Below the pieces are notes generated by a model, which ran no database searches, was not told where the DNA came from, and saw only the letters and a list, made by a program, of their open reading frames with translations. Position numbers and translations under genes: made by a program. This document shows, piece by piece, positions 47,671 through 58,087 of a stretch of DNA of 64,000 bases. Within the stretch, counting starts at the first letter, position 1. Every line of letters starts with the position of its first letter. This DNA comes from Aliidiomarina sp. (GTDB lineage Bacteria > Pseudomonadota > Gammaproteobacteria > Enterobacterales > Alteromonadaceae), in assembly GCF_022565475.1 (NCBI RefSeq), contig NZ_JAIUMR010000005.1, forward strand, positions 1 to 64,000. The letters are read 5' to 3'.

Positions 47671-49008
47671 TTAATCGCGCTGGAATGGATACACAGAGCC
47701 AAGATGCATAATTTGTGTTAGTTCATCGAGAGCAGTCCTGGATTCTATGAGCAGACTTGGATCAGCCAAGTCATCCGTCGACAGCTCGTCGCGATAGTGC
47801 TTGTCAACCCATTGATTTAATCGTTTAAAGAGCTCGTCGGTTAAAATAACGTGCGGGTTAACTGCGGCAAGCTCTTGGTCGTTTAAGGCAACCCGCAAAC
47901 GCAAACATGCAGGTCCACCACCATTACGCATGCTCTGTTTCACATCAAAATAACGAACTTCCTGAATCGGTGTACCCATGCTGACTAATTCTTGCAAGTA
48001 GGCACGAACACGCTCGTTCTCTTCACATTCTGTCGGGGCGATAATGGCCATATGTCCAGGCTTTAACGTAACCAGCTGGGTGTTAAATAAATAGGTCTTC
48101 ACGGCGTCTTCAACGCTCACTACTGACGTTGGCACTTTAATAAAGTGCATGGGCTGCCCTAGCTTAGCTTCGAGCTCAGCGAAGCCCGCAGCTTCGTTCA
48201 AGAATGCCTCTTCATGATAGAACATGACATTCTGATTACCGACGGCAATCACGTCATTGTGAAAGACGCCTTGATCAATGACAGCAGGGTTCTGTTGCAT
48301 GAACACATGGTTGTCAGCGGAAAGGTCATGAAGACGCGCAATGGCTTCTGATGCTTCATAGGTTTGTCGAGCTGGATAGCGGGTCGGAGCCGGCTTTGAA
48401 CTGTCAAAAGCATGGCGACCATAGACAAAGAGTTCAACACCTGCAAAACCATAATCCGTGCAAAAACGCGTATGATTTGCGGCGCCTTCGTCACCAAAAT
48501 GCTCGTTATCAGGGAGATGACGATGATGCTCAAAATATCGCGGGTTAGCAAACATGGCTTGCAGGATTCGGCCAGACGTTTCGGGTTCCAGCGAACGATG
48601 AAACTTATTGGTTAGGTTAGCTGGAGTGAAATGAACCTTGCCATCACGTGTATCGGCACTCGGCGATACCGTTGCTGCGTTAGCCGTCCACATGCTTGAG
48701 GCTGAACAGCAGGCGCGAAAAATTGCTGGCGCATGTTTTGCGGCGTTGGCAAGAACTTGGTGGTCGTCACCTTTGAAGCCTAAGCGGCGCAATGCATAAA
48801 TATCGGGTCGTTCTTGCGGTGCTAAAACACCTTGGACAAGCCCCATTTCCTGTAATGCTTTCATTTTTGCCAAACCCTGCTTGGCTGCTGCTTTTGGACT
48901 CGATGTACTTTTCGCATTACTGAGGGATGCGACATTTCCAAATGACAACCCAGCATAGTTATGTGTAGGCCCGACTAAACCGTCAAAGTTGACTTCAAAG
49001 TGCTGCAT
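47671..49008 (-). CDS. astB: N-succinylarginine dihydrolase AstB
   Basis: AstB is the second enzyme of the arginine succinyltransferase pathway and turns succinylarginine into succinylornithine, CO2 and ammonia. The protein has 445 residues and opens [24 protein letters not shown], as in the family. The amidinotransferase-fold active site shows GDEGAANH and the C-terminal cysteine in [11 protein letters not shown]. The ATG at 49008 is set by homology; a longer form from 49038 would add ten residues. No astA, astC, astD or astE lies near it, unlike the E. coli operon. Confidence 0.96.
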   Translation of the reverse strand: MQHFEVNFDGLVGPTHNYAGLSFGNVASLSNAKSTSSPKAAAKQGLAKMKALQEMGLVQGVLAPQERPDIYALRRLGFKGDDHQVLANAAKHAPAIFRACCSASSMWTANAATVSPSADTRDGKVHFTPANLTNKFHRSLEPETSGRILQAMFANPRYFEHHRHLPDNEHFGDEGAANHTRFCTDYGFAGVELFVYGRHAFDSSKPAPTRYPARQTYEASEAIARLHDLSADNHVFMQQNPAVIDQGVFHNDVIAVGNQNVMFYHEEAFLNEAAGFAELEAKLGQPMHFIKVPTSVVSVEDAVKTYLFNTQLVTLKPGHMAIIAPTECEENERVRAYLQELVSMGTPIQEVRYFDVKQSMRNGGGPACLRLRVALNDQELAAVNPHVILTDELFKRLNQWVDKHYRDELSTDDLADPSLLIESRTALDELTQIMHLGSVYPFQRD

Positions 49009-49324
49009 AAATGAATTTCGCTCCTGCAAATGTGGCATTTTCTCTTGCCTTGTTTATCCGCCATTATACGCAACCGAAGCGTGGTTAAAAGGCCTGATTT
49101 TGTCGGCTGCCCAGTGTTCTGATGTGAAAGTGAGTAAGTATTCACATATTGTCAGTTTTTACGCTTTTCACAGAATACGGCTTGTTTCTGAGGCTCATTC
49201 CCTATATACCTTAAAAAAGAGCGTAGCAAAGCGACTTCACTTGCACATTTCGTTGTGAAGGTTTATACAGAACGCAAAATTACGCGAATCATTCGAATTA
49301 CTAATAGAAGAGACAACGGATTTC
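49009..49324. other. 316-base gap between divergent astB and topA
   Basis: The gap holds both divergent promoters. A weak sigma-70 candidate for topA is TTGTTT (49182-49187) with TATACC (49205-49210) at a 17-base spacer. No hairpin, tRNA, riboswitch or clear operator was recognised. Confidence 0.35.
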
Positions 49325-51988
49325 ATGGCTAAATCTCTGGTTATTGTCGAGTCCCCAGCAAAAGCGAAAACCATTAATAAGTATCTAGGCTCAGATTTTA
49401 TTGTGAAGTCGAGCGTCGGCCACGTACGTGACCTACCGACCAAAAGCGTGCCGAAAGCAGCGACGAAAACACCAGCTGAAGTGCGCAAAATGAGTGCCGA
49501 TGCAAAAGAAAAGTATCAACGCCAACGTGAGTACGACAAGTTAGTTGCGCGCATGGGAATTGACCCAGAGCATGGCTGGAAGCCGCATTACGAAGTTCTT
49601 CCCGGTAAAGAGAAAGTGGTCAAGGAACTGCAATCACTGGCCAAAAAAGCTGACCGCGTCTATTTAGCAACGGATTTGGATAGGGAAGGAGAGGCCATCG
49701 CTTGGCACTTACGCGAATTAATTGGTGGCGATGATTCGCGTTATCAACGCGTTGTTTTTAACGAAATTACCCAGAAGGCGATTCAAAGTGCATTCGCCGA
49801 ACCTGCGGAACTCAATATTGCCCGTGTGAATGCCCAGCAAACACGCCGGTTCCTCGACCGTGTTGTTGGCTTTATGCTGAGCCCATTGTTGTGGAAGAAA
49901 ATTGCTCGTGGATTATCCGCCGGCCGCGTGCAGTCCGTAGCGGTACGGTTGGTAGTTGAACGTGAGCGCGAGATTAAAGCTTTCGTTCCAGAAGAGTATT
50001 GGCAAGTTTTTACCGATCTAGCTGCTGCCAATCATGAAGTTCGCTTTGAAGTTGTCAAAGCCAATGGCGAAGCGTTTAAACCGGTCAATGAAGCGCAAGC
50101 CATGGCCGCTGTTGCAGCGTTAAAGCCGGCTGATTATCGCGTTATCGGGCGAGAAGACAAGCCTACGCAAAGTCGTCCGTCGGCACCGTTTATTACGTCG
50201 ACATTGCAGCAAGCAGCAAGTACCCGGCTCGGTTTTGGTGTGAAAAAGACCATGATGCTCGCACAACGCCTCTACGAAGCGGGTTATATCACCTATATGC
50301 GGACCGACTCGACGCACTTGAGTGCTGATGCACTGCAAAGTGTGCGCGGTCATATTGAAAAGTCATATGGGTCAGACTATTTGCCGGCAAAGCCAAATTT
50401 CTATGGCTCGAAAGCCAATGCGCAAGAAGCGCATGAGGCGATTCGTCCCTCTGACGTCCGTGTCACATCGCAAAAATTATCGGGTATGGAACGTGATGCA
50501 GAGCGTCTTTATGAGTTGATTTGGCGGCAATTCGTTGCCTGTCAGATGACACCTGCCAAATATGATGCGACCACAGTCACTGTAGAGGCTGCAGGCTATG
50601 AATTAAAGGCCAAAGGGCGTGTGATGCGATTTGATGGCTGGACTCGCGTACAGCCGCCTGCAGGTCGCAAAGGCAATGAAGACACGGAATTACCAGATCT
50701 GCAGAAAGGGCAATCCATGTCCTTGCAAGCCATCGACCCACAACAGCACTTTACGCGCCCGCCGGCACGTTTTAGTGAAGCGTCGTTAGTGAAAGAGTTA
50801 GAAAAGCGCGGCATTGGTCGACCATCAACCTATGCTTCGATTATTTCGACGATTCAAGACCGTGGTTATGTGCGCGTGGAGAATAAACGTTTTTATGCAG
50901 AAAAAATGGGTGAAATCGTTACTGATCGCTTGACTGAAAATTTCAGCGAATTAATGAGTTATAACTTCACTGCGGAAATGGAACAACGCCTTGATGATAT
51001 TGCTGTGGGCAAACAGAACTGGCAAGAAGCATTAGACCAATTCTATCAAGACTTCAAAGACAAGTTAGAACTCGCTGAAGGGGCCGAAGAAAGCGGCGGC
51101 ATGCGCAGTAACCAGATGGTTGAAACTGATATCGCGTGTCCGACCTGTAGTCGTCCCATGGGGATCCGGACGGCGTCCACGGGCGTATTTTTAGGCTGCA
51201 CTGGCTATAACTTGCCCCCCAAAGAGCGCTGCACACAAACGCTGAATTTGGTACCTGGTGATGAAGCTGTGAAAGTCAGTGACGATGATGATGAAGCTGA
51301 AGCGCTGGCCTTACGGGCGAAAAAGCGTTGTCAAAAATGCGGCACGGCGATGGACTCCTATTTGTTGGATCAGTCTCGGAAGTTACATGTCTGTGGGAAT
51401 AACCCTGTCTGTGATGGCTACTTGATTGAAAAAGGCGAGTTCAAGATTAAAGGCTATGAAGGTCCGTTGATTGAATGTGACCGTTGTGGCAGTGACATGC
51501 AGCTGAAGTCGGGACGATTCGGCAAGTATTTCGGCTGTACTAATGATGAGTGCAAGAACACGCGCAAGTTACTCAAGAATGGAGAGGCCGCGCCACCGCG
51601 TGAAGATCCTGTCCATTTGCCGGAACTACCGTGTGAAAAATCGGATGCGTATTTCGTTCTTCGAGACGGCGCTTCGGGAATTTTCTTGTCAGCGAATACC
51701 TTCCCGAAATCACGTGAAACGCGTGCGGTTACGGTCAAGGAACTACAGCGCTTCAAAGACCGTCTTCCAGAGAAGTTTCACTATCTGGCTGAGGCTCCAG
51801 CGGAAGATGAACAAGGTAATGAAGCAGTCGTGCGCTTTAGTCGCAAGAATAAAATTCAGTACGTTATGACTGAACAGGATGGCAAACCAACCGGATGGCA
51901 GGCATACTTTGAAAAAGGTCGCTGGTCAGTCGTTGAAGGTAAAAGCGCGACCGCGTCTAAGAAAAAGGGTAGCAGCAAAAAGAAATAA
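49325..51988 (+). CDS. topA: DNA topoisomerase I
   Basis: TopA relaxes negative supercoils by single-strand passage. The 887-residue protein has the Toprim domain ([13 protein letters not shown] and [13 protein letters not shown]), the active-site tyrosine Y324 in [11 protein letters not shown], and C-terminal zinc ribbons ([27 protein letters not shown] with their partner cysteines). The end is a basic Lys/Ser tail (KKKGSSKKK). It is followed by the pilus operon without an evident terminator; a hairpin TTCGC/GCGAA lies just past the stop but lacks a T run. Confidence 0.98.
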   Translation: MAKSLVIVESPAKAKTINKYLGSDFIVKSSVGHVRDLPTKSVPKAATKTPAEVRKMSADAKEKYQRQREYDKLVARMGIDPEHGWKPHYEVLPGKEKVVKELQSLAKKADRVYLATDLDREGEAIAWHLRELIGGDDSRYQRVVFNEITQKAIQSAFAEPAELNIARVNAQQTRRFLDRVVGFMLSPLLWKKIARGLSAGRVQSVAVRLVVEREREIKAFVPEEYWQVFTDLAAANHEVRFEVVKANGEAFKPVNEAQAMAAVAALKPADYRVIGREDKPTQSRPSAPFITSTLQQAASTRLGFGVKKTMMLAQRLYEAGYITYMRTDSTHLSADALQSVRGHIEKSYGSDYLPAKPNFYGSKANAQEAHEAIRPSDVRVTSQKLSGMERDAERLYELIWRQFVACQMTPAKYDATTVTVEAAGYELKAKGRVMRFDGWTRVQPPAGRKGNEDTELPDLQKGQSMSLQAIDPQQHFTRPPARFSEASLVKELEKRGIGRPSTYASIISTIQDRGYVRVENKRFYAEKMGEIVTDRLTENFSELMSYNFTAEMEQRLDDIAVGKQNWQEALDQFYQDFKDKLELAEGAEESGGMRSNQMVETDIACPTCSRPMGIRTASTGVFLGCTGYNLPPKERCTQTLNLVPGDEAVKVSDDDDEAEALALRAKKRCQKCGTAMDSYLLDQSRKLHVCGNNPVCDGYLIEKGEFKIKGYEGPLIECDRCGSDMQLKSGRFGKYFGCTNDECKNTRKLLKNGEAAPPREDPVHLPELPCEKSDAYFVLRDGASGIFLSANTFPKSRETRAVTVKELQRFKDRLPEKFHYLAEAPAEDEQGNEAVVRFSRKNKIQYVMTEQDGKPTGWQAYFEKGRWSVVEGKSATASKKKGSSKKK

Positions 51989-52002
51989 TCTATTTCGCGG
52001 TG

Positions 52003-52033
52003 TTGCGAAGCACATAATGCGATGAAGTAATAT
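52003..52033 (+). promoter_or_regulatory. candidate promoter of the pilus operon
   Basis: TTGCGA (52003-52008) and TAATAT (52028-52033) lie 19 bases apart, upstream of the first pilus gene. Spacing is long, so this is tentative. Confidence 0.3.
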
Positions 52034-52074
52034 GTTGACGCATTGGCAGGATGCCAAATAAAAAAGGGATTTTT

Positions 52075-52524
52075 ATGCAGCCAAGACAATTCTGTCTTGT
52101 GGTACTACTTAGTGTCGCAAGTTCAACTCATGTAGCTAGCGGACAAGCATTGCCTGTTTGTCCGCCACTTCAAATCGATTCAACACCGCTATCACTGCCA
52201 TTTAATCGGCCTTTGGAGCAAGGTGACGAATTCGAGCAAACACCGAGCCTTACCATTGAGCTAGAGCCAGGGCTGTTACGTCCGCAACTTGAATTGTTTC
52301 TCCGTCAGCAACGTCAAATTCAAACAATTATTTGGCAAGTCAATGACGGCCATTACTGGCCGACGGCATTTCAGATCAGCTCGCCCACGCTGGATGAACT
52401 TTTAGGGCAACTACTGCGCCCCTACCACATGGGCATCCGTTTTTACAGGAATCATACTGCGGAAATCTACTACTTGGATGTAGTGTCGCCGCAAGATCGA
52501 CAAACTCGAGGTACTCAGTTATGA
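52075..52524 (+). CDS. TcpQ/PilL-like pilus protein
   Basis: The 149-residue exported product has a signal peptide ending about ASGQA. Residues 65-140 look like the C-terminal domain of TcpQ/PilL, proteins that help the secretin assemble in type IVb pili (ELEPGLLRPQLELFLRQQ, then the ALxxLLxxY-type segment ELLGQLLRPYHMGIRFYRN). The match is by pattern, not by strict identity. The ATG at 52075 has AAAGGGA upstream. Its stop overlaps the start of the secretin gene (ATGA), so the two are coupled. Confidence 0.6.
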   Translation: MQPRQFCLVVLLSVASSTHVASGQALPVCPPLQIDSTPLSLPFNRPLEQGDEFEQTPSLTIELEPGLLRPQLELFLRQQRQIQTIIWQVNDGHYWPTAFQISSPTLDELLGQLLRPYHMGIRFYRNHTAEIYYLDVVSPQDRQTRGTQL

Positions 52525-54005
52525 GATGGGTAACGGGGTTGTTGGTTGGTCTTCTACTTGTCGGATGTGCGCAAAATGGATATCAGGAGCAAGCGCGAGA
52601 AGATGTAATGCGGCACATTGCCGAGCAGCGCAAACTTTACTCAATGCCAAACAATGGCGTCGCAGCTGACAACGTCGTCGTTTATTCATCGGAACTGTAT
52701 GTCCCTCCGCTTTTGATTCAAGAAAACCAGCCCAGTTGGGTTGCATTCACAATTGAACTACATTTCGAGGATTATCCGTTGTCGCGAGCAATGCTCGATG
52801 TTTTCGGACCTCTTGGTGTAAGTGTCCGTTGGTTCGATCAAATCGATCATCATCAACTCGTTTCGTTTTCTCATCGCGGAAGTGTTGGCGAATTTTTGCG
52901 CAAACTAAGTGACCATACTGGGCTGTTTTATCAGTTTGGGAATAATTACGTTGCTTGGCAGAAATATGAAACCGCAGAGTTCGATATCGCTTTTTTAGCG
53001 GGTGCGACGAGTTACTTTCTCGGCGGTGATAGTCGTTCGAATTCAACTTCAAATAGTGGAGGAAGCTTGCTAGCTGCGGCTCAACCGAGCTTTCAATCGA
53101 GTCAATACTTAAACTTTTCGAGTACTGACTTATCGGTTTGGCAAGATGTTCAGAATGCATTGATGATGTTGCTTTCCGATGAAGGTACTTGGTCACTGAA
53201 TCAGAGCTCTACATCCGTGCTGGTTCGTGACGTCCCCTTTCATGTTGAATTGGTTCGAAATTATCTTCAACAACTCAATTCACGACTGACAAGGCAGGTT
53301 GCAATTGAGGTTCAGGTTGTTGATGTTGTGCTCAATGATAGTCATCAAGCGGGAATCGATTGGGATCTCGTCTATCAGCTTACCAGTGGCAATGGTGTCA
53401 TCAATTTTACCAATCAGGCATCTTCAGCGGGCACTCAAATGGGTGGAGTCTTGTCGCATCGGCGCTTGACCGGACCTATGGCAGGATCAGAATTACTGCT
53501 AAGTGCAATCTCTCAGCAAGGAACTGTCAGCGTCACCAAACATCCTCGTTTGGTTACGCTCAATAACCAAATTGCTCAAATTCAATTAGAAGAAAATGTA
53601 ACCTACTTAGCCTCTGCAGGTAGTACTTCAACCGCCAATGTTGGCACTACTGACGTGTTGATCCCTGGTATGGTAAGTACGGGTTTCGAGCTGTTTATCC
53701 TACCCAACATTATTGAATCTAATGTTTTACTGCAGCTCTCTACAACCCTTTCTGACTTAAACGGAATTGAGCAGATTAAATCCGGAGATAGCCTGATTCA
53801 GACACCACAAACCAGTCAAAAGAAGTTTTTTATGAAAGCAATGGTGGGAGATCAAGAGACCTTGCTTATTTCAGGTTTGCAGAATAGCAAATCCGATATG
53901 AGTGATCGGCGAGGACCCTTGCATCGAGTTTTAGGGAGTCGCCAAGAACGCCAGCGACAACAGACTGAAACATTAATTCTATTGACCCCGGTCATTCTAA
54001 ATTAG
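52521..54005 (+). CDS. Type IVb pilus secretin lipoprotein (PilN/BfpB-like)
   Basis: The 494-residue product forms the outer-membrane pore of the system. It is a lipoprotein (lipobox LVGC, C16), as are PilN of R64 and BfpB. An N-domain (FTIELHFEDYPLSRAML) leads to the secretin core, with QVAIEVQVVDVVLNDSHQAGIDW, the beta-lip segment VSVTKHPRLVTLNNQIAQIQ and the closing ETLLISGLQ and ETLILLTPVIL. A Ser/Asn/Gly-rich linker lies near residues 174-190. No separate pilotin is seen, in keeping with its own lipid anchor. Confidence 0.88.
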   Translation: MRWVTGLLVGLLLVGCAQNGYQEQAREDVMRHIAEQRKLYSMPNNGVAADNVVVYSSELYVPPLLIQENQPSWVAFTIELHFEDYPLSRAMLDVFGPLGVSVRWFDQIDHHQLVSFSHRGSVGEFLRKLSDHTGLFYQFGNNYVAWQKYETAEFDIAFLAGATSYFLGGDSRSNSTSNSGGSLLAAAQPSFQSSQYLNFSSTDLSVWQDVQNALMMLLSDEGTWSLNQSSTSVLVRDVPFHVELVRNYLQQLNSRLTRQVAIEVQVVDVVLNDSHQAGIDWDLVYQLTSGNGVINFTNQASSAGTQMGGVLSHRRLTGPMAGSELLLSAISQQGTVSVTKHPRLVTLNNQIAQIQLEENVTYLASAGSTSTANVGTTDVLIPGMVSTGFELFILPNIIESNVLLQLSTTLSDLNGIEQIKSGDSLIQTPQTSQKKFFMKAMVGDQETLLISGLQNSKSDMSDRRGPLHRVLGSRQERQRQQTETLILLTPVILN

Positions 54006-54015
54006 GAGTTAGGGT

Positions 54016-55104
54016 ATGTCATCACAGCTACTTGTCGAGCCGGTACCGTCACTCTTGCGTGCATACTTTCGTATATATTCTTGGCGTCGAGAACTATTGA
54101 ACTGCCACACTCATTATTTTCGGCGTGGACGCCACCGTTATCTTTGTATCAGCGATAAACCTTGCCCTAACTATCTGCATTGGGCTGATAAAATTGATCA
54201 AAGCAAGCAAATTATCTTCTGCTTACTTATCCGCAGTCAGTATCTAACGATTGTTTGGGATGACGAAAAATTAATTGCCTTAATGTTGAGTCCAGAACTA
54301 CCAACATTTCTTTTTGATGGATTGTGCGCAAGGCCGGATTTCATACCTACAGTGTATTTTGATGCAAACACTGAGGCAGAAATTACAGCGGTGCGTTGGC
54401 ATCAGCCAAACGTTGCGCAAGCATTAACAACCGAGCAGCTCCTCGCATTACAAAAAGTGCCTCGCAGCCTGCTTTTGAATGGCCGTTATCAACTTATCTT
54501 CTTTTTCAGTTTTATATGTTGTCTTCTTTTTGGGGCGTGGTTTTTTGTTAAACAACCTGCGCGGAGCATTCAGCAATTGCCGATTGACATTGCTCAGGCG
54601 ACAGCAGAAAAGCAAGAGGCCCGTGACTCCTTGATTGATCTCTTTATATTTCCTGAATGGCTGAAACAGGACCCTGAGATTTATGCTACAGACTATCAAC
54701 TTACACTACAGAAAGGACAAATTGAGTTTTCAACTTCGTCAACGACACCTTTAAAACGACAAAACTTTGCTGAAATAACCATGAATAGTCCAGAACCAAT
54801 TGACCCTTGGTTTTGGAAGCATGCCCTGCTGGTGGGCGTCGATAGCAGTGTTCCATTATGGCCTCAAGTCAGTGGCAAAGAACTGCAATCGTCAATATCG
54901 CAAAGCTTCATAACGGATCACGTTATTATGACCTTGCGGGCAGCTAGTAACGAGGCAGATATTATCATTAGAGATGGTTGGATCGAAGATCTTGCATCGT
55001 TGGCGTTACTTTTTAAGAAACTCAGAGTGACACTTACGGCCATTCATATCACTGGTTTGGAATCACAAATTAACGGCACGCTCTCCGTGTCATGGGGAGG
55101 TTAA
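54016..55104 (+). CDS. PilO-like type IVb pilus assembly protein
   Basis: The 362-residue product has a cytoplasmic N-terminal half of about 155 residues, one membrane helix (about 159-178: LIFFFSFICCLLFGAWFFV) and a periplasmic C-terminal half. This layout and the position between secretin and PilP fit the accessory PilO protein of R64-type pili. Sequence identity by eye is low, so the call depends on context. TAGGAG and TAGGG lie before the ATG. Five cysteines lie in the N-terminal half, which is unusual for an exported part but fits a cytoplasmic one. Confidence 0.6.
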   Translation: MSSQLLVEPVPSLLRAYFRIYSWRRELLNCHTHYFRRGRHRYLCISDKPCPNYLHWADKIDQSKQIIFCLLIRSQYLTIVWDDEKLIALMLSPELPTFLFDGLCARPDFIPTVYFDANTEAEITAVRWHQPNVAQALTTEQLLALQKVPRSLLLNGRYQLIFFFSFICCLLFGAWFFVKQPARSIQQLPIDIAQATAEKQEARDSLIDLFIFPEWLKQDPEIYATDYQLTLQKGQIEFSTSSTTPLKRQNFAEITMNSPEPIDPWFWKHALLVGVDSSVPLWPQVSGKELQSSISQSFITDHVIMTLRAASNEADIIIRDGWIEDLASLALLFKKLRVTLTAIHITGLESQINGTLSVSWGG

Positions 55105-55105
55105 G

Positions 55106-55579
55106 ATGACCACATTCCTAAGTGGGTTGTACTTAATACTGTTTCCTGCAGCGATGATACTGAGCGGTGCCAATGAGTCAGATTCAGTTCTTGTCCAACG
55201 GCAAATAGAAGAGTTAGAGAAAAACCAAGCATTAGTGAGTTCAATCCGTAATCTGCGGCTTTATGAACAGCAAGTTCAGCTTGAAGTGCGTTTAGCACAA
55301 TTGCAACTGCAATATGCACAGACGAAAAGTCAGTTGCGCGGGTTGCAAGAGGAAAACACAAAGCCGAAGGATGACACACTAGCGTCTTTGCTCACAACCA
55401 TGAGATTAGTTGCTGTAATTGATATGAGCGAACGCAGATTCGCTCGGTTCCAGACCCCGCAAGGTATTGTAACGTTCGCGGATAATAGTGAAATCGCGCC
55501 AGGAGTGACGGTGAAGGTAGAGCACACTTGGGTTGAACTGCGCGATCAGCATAGTTTTTATCGCTTTTATTTGGAGTGA
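55106..55579 (+). CDS. PilP-like type IVb pilus protein
   Basis: The 157-residue product has a signal peptide or anchor (LYLILFPAAMILSGA), a helical coiled coil (about 30-85; EELEKNQALV, AQLQLQYAQTKSQLRG) and a C-terminal beta domain (LVAVIDMSERRFARF, then VTVKVEHTWVEL). This matches the plan of the R64 PilP family. GGAGG lies just before the ATG, one base after the PilO stop. It likely links the inner-membrane platform to the secretin. Confidence 0.68.
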   Translation: MTTFLSGLYLILFPAAMILSGANESDSVLVQRQIEELEKNQALVSSIRNLRLYEQQVQLEVRLAQLQLQYAQTKSQLRGLQEENTKPKDDTLASLLTTMRLVAVIDMSERRFARFQTPQGIVTFADNSEIAPGVTVKVEHTWVELRDQHSFYRFYLE

Positions 55580-55581
55580 AT

Positions 55582-57075
55582 ATGAATATCGCAACGTTAA
55601 AAGATTTTCCTCGTTCAAATGAATATTGCCCATTATTCATTCAAGAATGCGCGGGTTTTTTGCGCCGCCATGAACACGATAATTGCGCAGTTATGGTGAC
55701 AAACGATGGACGCATTATTGCAACAGGGGTGGCTTGGATAGATGAACTGCTATTTCTGCAACGATTGACGTTTATGGTACAGCAACATTATGAGTATGTG
55801 TCTTGGTGGCAAGCGCCTGCTGATTATGTGCGTAATTTTGTTCTTGATGCGGATGGAGCGAACCGTCACCAAGTTGTGAATGAGGGGGCAGAGGCGTACG
55901 CAACTTTGGCACAGCAGGCATTAATTGGGATTATTCATGACGCCCTCAGCAAGCAAGCAAGCGACGTACATTTGCAGTGTCGAGGTGAAGAGGTTACGGT
56001 TACTTTTCGTATCCATGGGTTGTTACAACCACAAGGTCGTCGCAATAGAACCTTTATGTCGGAAGTGATGGCTGCAGCTTTCAACACCCAAGCGGATGAT
56101 CATCAGGAGCTTTTCCATGAGCATCGTACATGTGCGGCGAGCTTTTCGATGCCAATGGGAGAGCCCTATGGTGATGTCCGAGTGCGTGCGCAGCAGTCGA
56201 CATGCCAGTTAGGCTATACGGTCACCTTGCGGGTTCAGCAAGCGATAAGCACGGAAGTATCATCCTTTGAAGCGCTCGGGTTTAACTTAGTCGCGGAGCA
56301 ATACTTGCGATCTTCAAGTAAGTTATCCGATGGTCTGATTATTTTTGCGGGGCCAACCGGCCACGGTAAAACGACCAGCCTTGCCGCGTTTAATCGTCTA
56401 TTTCCGCAATCACGCAAAGTTATCTCGTTAGAAGATCCAGTTGAAATCATTCAGCCAAACATAGAACAAAAATACATTCCTGAGACGGCAACGCCGGGCT
56501 CCTTTGCGCGAATGGTTAAAATTGTTTTACGCGAAGATCCTGATATTCTCGCGATTTCAGAGATTCGGGATGCAGAAAGTGCTGCTGCAGCCGTAACCGC
56601 TAGCTTAACAGGACATTTGGTTGTTTCAACGCTGCATGCAAGCTCGCCTCCAGCGGTCTTGACGCGCTTGCAGGACTTAAAAGTTGACGTCAATCGCTTG
56701 CTCCAAAACCAAGTCTTGAAGGCAGTCATCGTCCAACGTCTAGTTCCCGTTCTGTGTTCCGAATGCAGCCTCAAGAGCGAGCAGCATAGCCTTGCTGGTG
56801 TTCGAACAATCAACCCGAACGGTTGTGAGGCTTGTGCTTTTCGTGGAACCTCGGGAAGAATCTTGCTAGCTGAAGTCATCGCCTATGAAAGCAGTACAGC
56901 AATTCATGGCGAAGCGTCTTCGATTCAAGCGACTGCGATCACTGGCTCTTTAGCTGAGCAAGCATTTAAGCGTCTACTGATGGGCGAAATTGATTTTGAA
57001 CATGCACTTGAATATGTCCCCGACTTTCAAGCGTATTATCGTCGACAGTTAAAGCAAGGGAATAGTCATGCTTGA
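55582..57075 (+). CDS. Type IVb pilus assembly ATPase (PilQ/GspE-like)
   Basis: This 497-residue hexameric-type ATPase drives pilus extension. Walker A is GPTGHGKTT (257-265) with His261 where Ser or similar is usual. The Asp box and Walker B are REDPDILAISEIRD (E327). The motif STLHASSP has the catalytic His box. A tetracysteine zinc site (C392, C395, C415, C418) fits GspE/PilB types. The ATG at 55582 has GGAG at 5 bases; the GTG at 55576 overlaps it. No second, retraction-type ATPase is in the operon. Confidence 0.9.
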   Translation: MNIATLKDFPRSNEYCPLFIQECAGFLRRHEHDNCAVMVTNDGRIIATGVAWIDELLFLQRLTFMVQQHYEYVSWWQAPADYVRNFVLDADGANRHQVVNEGAEAYATLAQQALIGIIHDALSKQASDVHLQCRGEEVTVTFRIHGLLQPQGRRNRTFMSEVMAAAFNTQADDHQELFHEHRTCAASFSMPMGEPYGDVRVRAQQSTCQLGYTVTLRVQQAISTEVSSFEALGFNLVAEQYLRSSSKLSDGLIIFAGPTGHGKTTSLAAFNRLFPQSRKVISLEDPVEIIQPNIEQKYIPETATPGSFARMVKIVLREDPDILAISEIRDAESAAAAVTASLTGHLVVSTLHASSPPAVLTRLQDLKVDVNRLLQNQVLKAVIVQRLVPVLCSECSLKSEQHSLAGVRTINPNGCEACAFRGTSGRILLAEVIAYESSTAIHGEASSIQATAITGSLAEQAFKRLLMGEIDFEHALEYVPDFQAYYRRQLKQGNSHA

Positions 57076-58060
57076 CCGTTCGGTGGTGAACCGGTTCTTG
57101 GAAGCACTTATCTATTGGTTGCGTGGACGCACACAACTTGATCAAGCTTTGCTTGGCATTGTTCTTATGAGCCAAGAAAATTCCGATCGGCGTGTCAACC
57201 GTCTGAGTCGTCAAATCAGGCACAGCAGTCAAAATGGCAAAAGCTTGAGTCATAGCCTAGGTCGCTATTTAGCTGCAGATGAACAGTCATTGTTGCTGGT
57301 CGGGGAGAAGTCCGGTGGACTGTTTGCGGCGCTGGACATGATTGTGGCAGGTCGACAGAAAAAGTATCAATGGAAGCGAGCGTCACAGCGTCAAATCGCG
57401 TATCCACTTGTTTTAGTGAGTGTTAGTTTTATAGTGCTTCATATAGTTTCAGGTTACCTCTTGCCCGCTGTTTATCAAATTTATCAAGACAGTTTTGCGC
57501 AGACAGCAGGATTAGAAGCCGACTGGGTTCGGGCTTATTTTTTCATGGCGGCTCTGCTGGTAACAGGATTAATAGCTGCCTTTACTGCAATACAATGGGG
57601 ACAGTACTTTCCGCAGCCAATGAACCGTTTTACGCGAATGCGTACGGTGAGTTTGCTTCCATTCTGCCAGGTTCTAGCGTTATCGTTGCAAAGTAAACAG
57701 AGCGTGTTGGAATTATTGCTTATCGCCCAAAACAATTGCTCTGTTCCTTTGCGTCATGCATTTAAGCAAGTCACTATAAGGCTTCGGCAAGGCGTGTCGC
57801 AGCTCGAACAATTACTCTCGGCTGGCGGGATTCCTCGCAGCATTTTATTTGAAGTGCAATTACTAAGGAATGAGGGGGGCAGAGAAAAAGAAATCATGCA
57901 TAAAGTGTGTGAACGAGTCGCTGATTATGCAATGGCGCGGCATCGAAGCTATGTTAAATCCGCTGTTACAACCTGTTATTTTTTCGCACTGATTAATACA
58001 GCTTTGGTGGTTAATACGCTATCGAACGCCATGCGTTTGGTAGTTCAACAAATTGTTTAA
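57068..58060 (+). CDS. Inner-membrane platform protein (PilR/GspF-like)
   Basis: The 330-residue protein has the two-part GspF plan: a first cytoplasmic domain (SQNGKSLSHSLGRYLAADE and GEKSGGLFAALDM), two helices in the middle (about 112-135 and 155-175), a second domain (LQSKQSVLELLLIAQNNC, RLRQGVSQLEQLL) and a C-terminal helix. It would anchor the ATPase and pilin at the inner membrane. It overlaps the ATPase gene by 8 bases. Confidence 0.85.
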   Translation: MLDRSVVNRFLEALIYWLRGRTQLDQALLGIVLMSQENSDRRVNRLSRQIRHSSQNGKSLSHSLGRYLAADEQSLLLVGEKSGGLFAALDMIVAGRQKKYQWKRASQRQIAYPLVLVSVSFIVLHIVSGYLLPAVYQIYQDSFAQTAGLEADWVRAYFFMAALLVTGLIAAFTAIQWGQYFPQPMNRFTRMRTVSLLPFCQVLALSLQSKQSVLELLLIAQNNCSVPLRHAFKQVTIRLRQGVSQLEQLLSAGGIPRSILFEVQLLRNEGGREKEIMHKVCERVADYAMARHRSYVKSAVTTCYFFALINTALVVNTLSNAMRLVVQQIV

Positions 58061-58087
58061 TGGAAATTAACTGACATGGAGTCAACA

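Noticed and set aside
52035..52064. TTGACG/TAAAAA pair as the pilus operon promoter
   Set aside because: The transcript would start about four bases before the ATG and would lose the AAAGGGA ribosome site, so it was not called.
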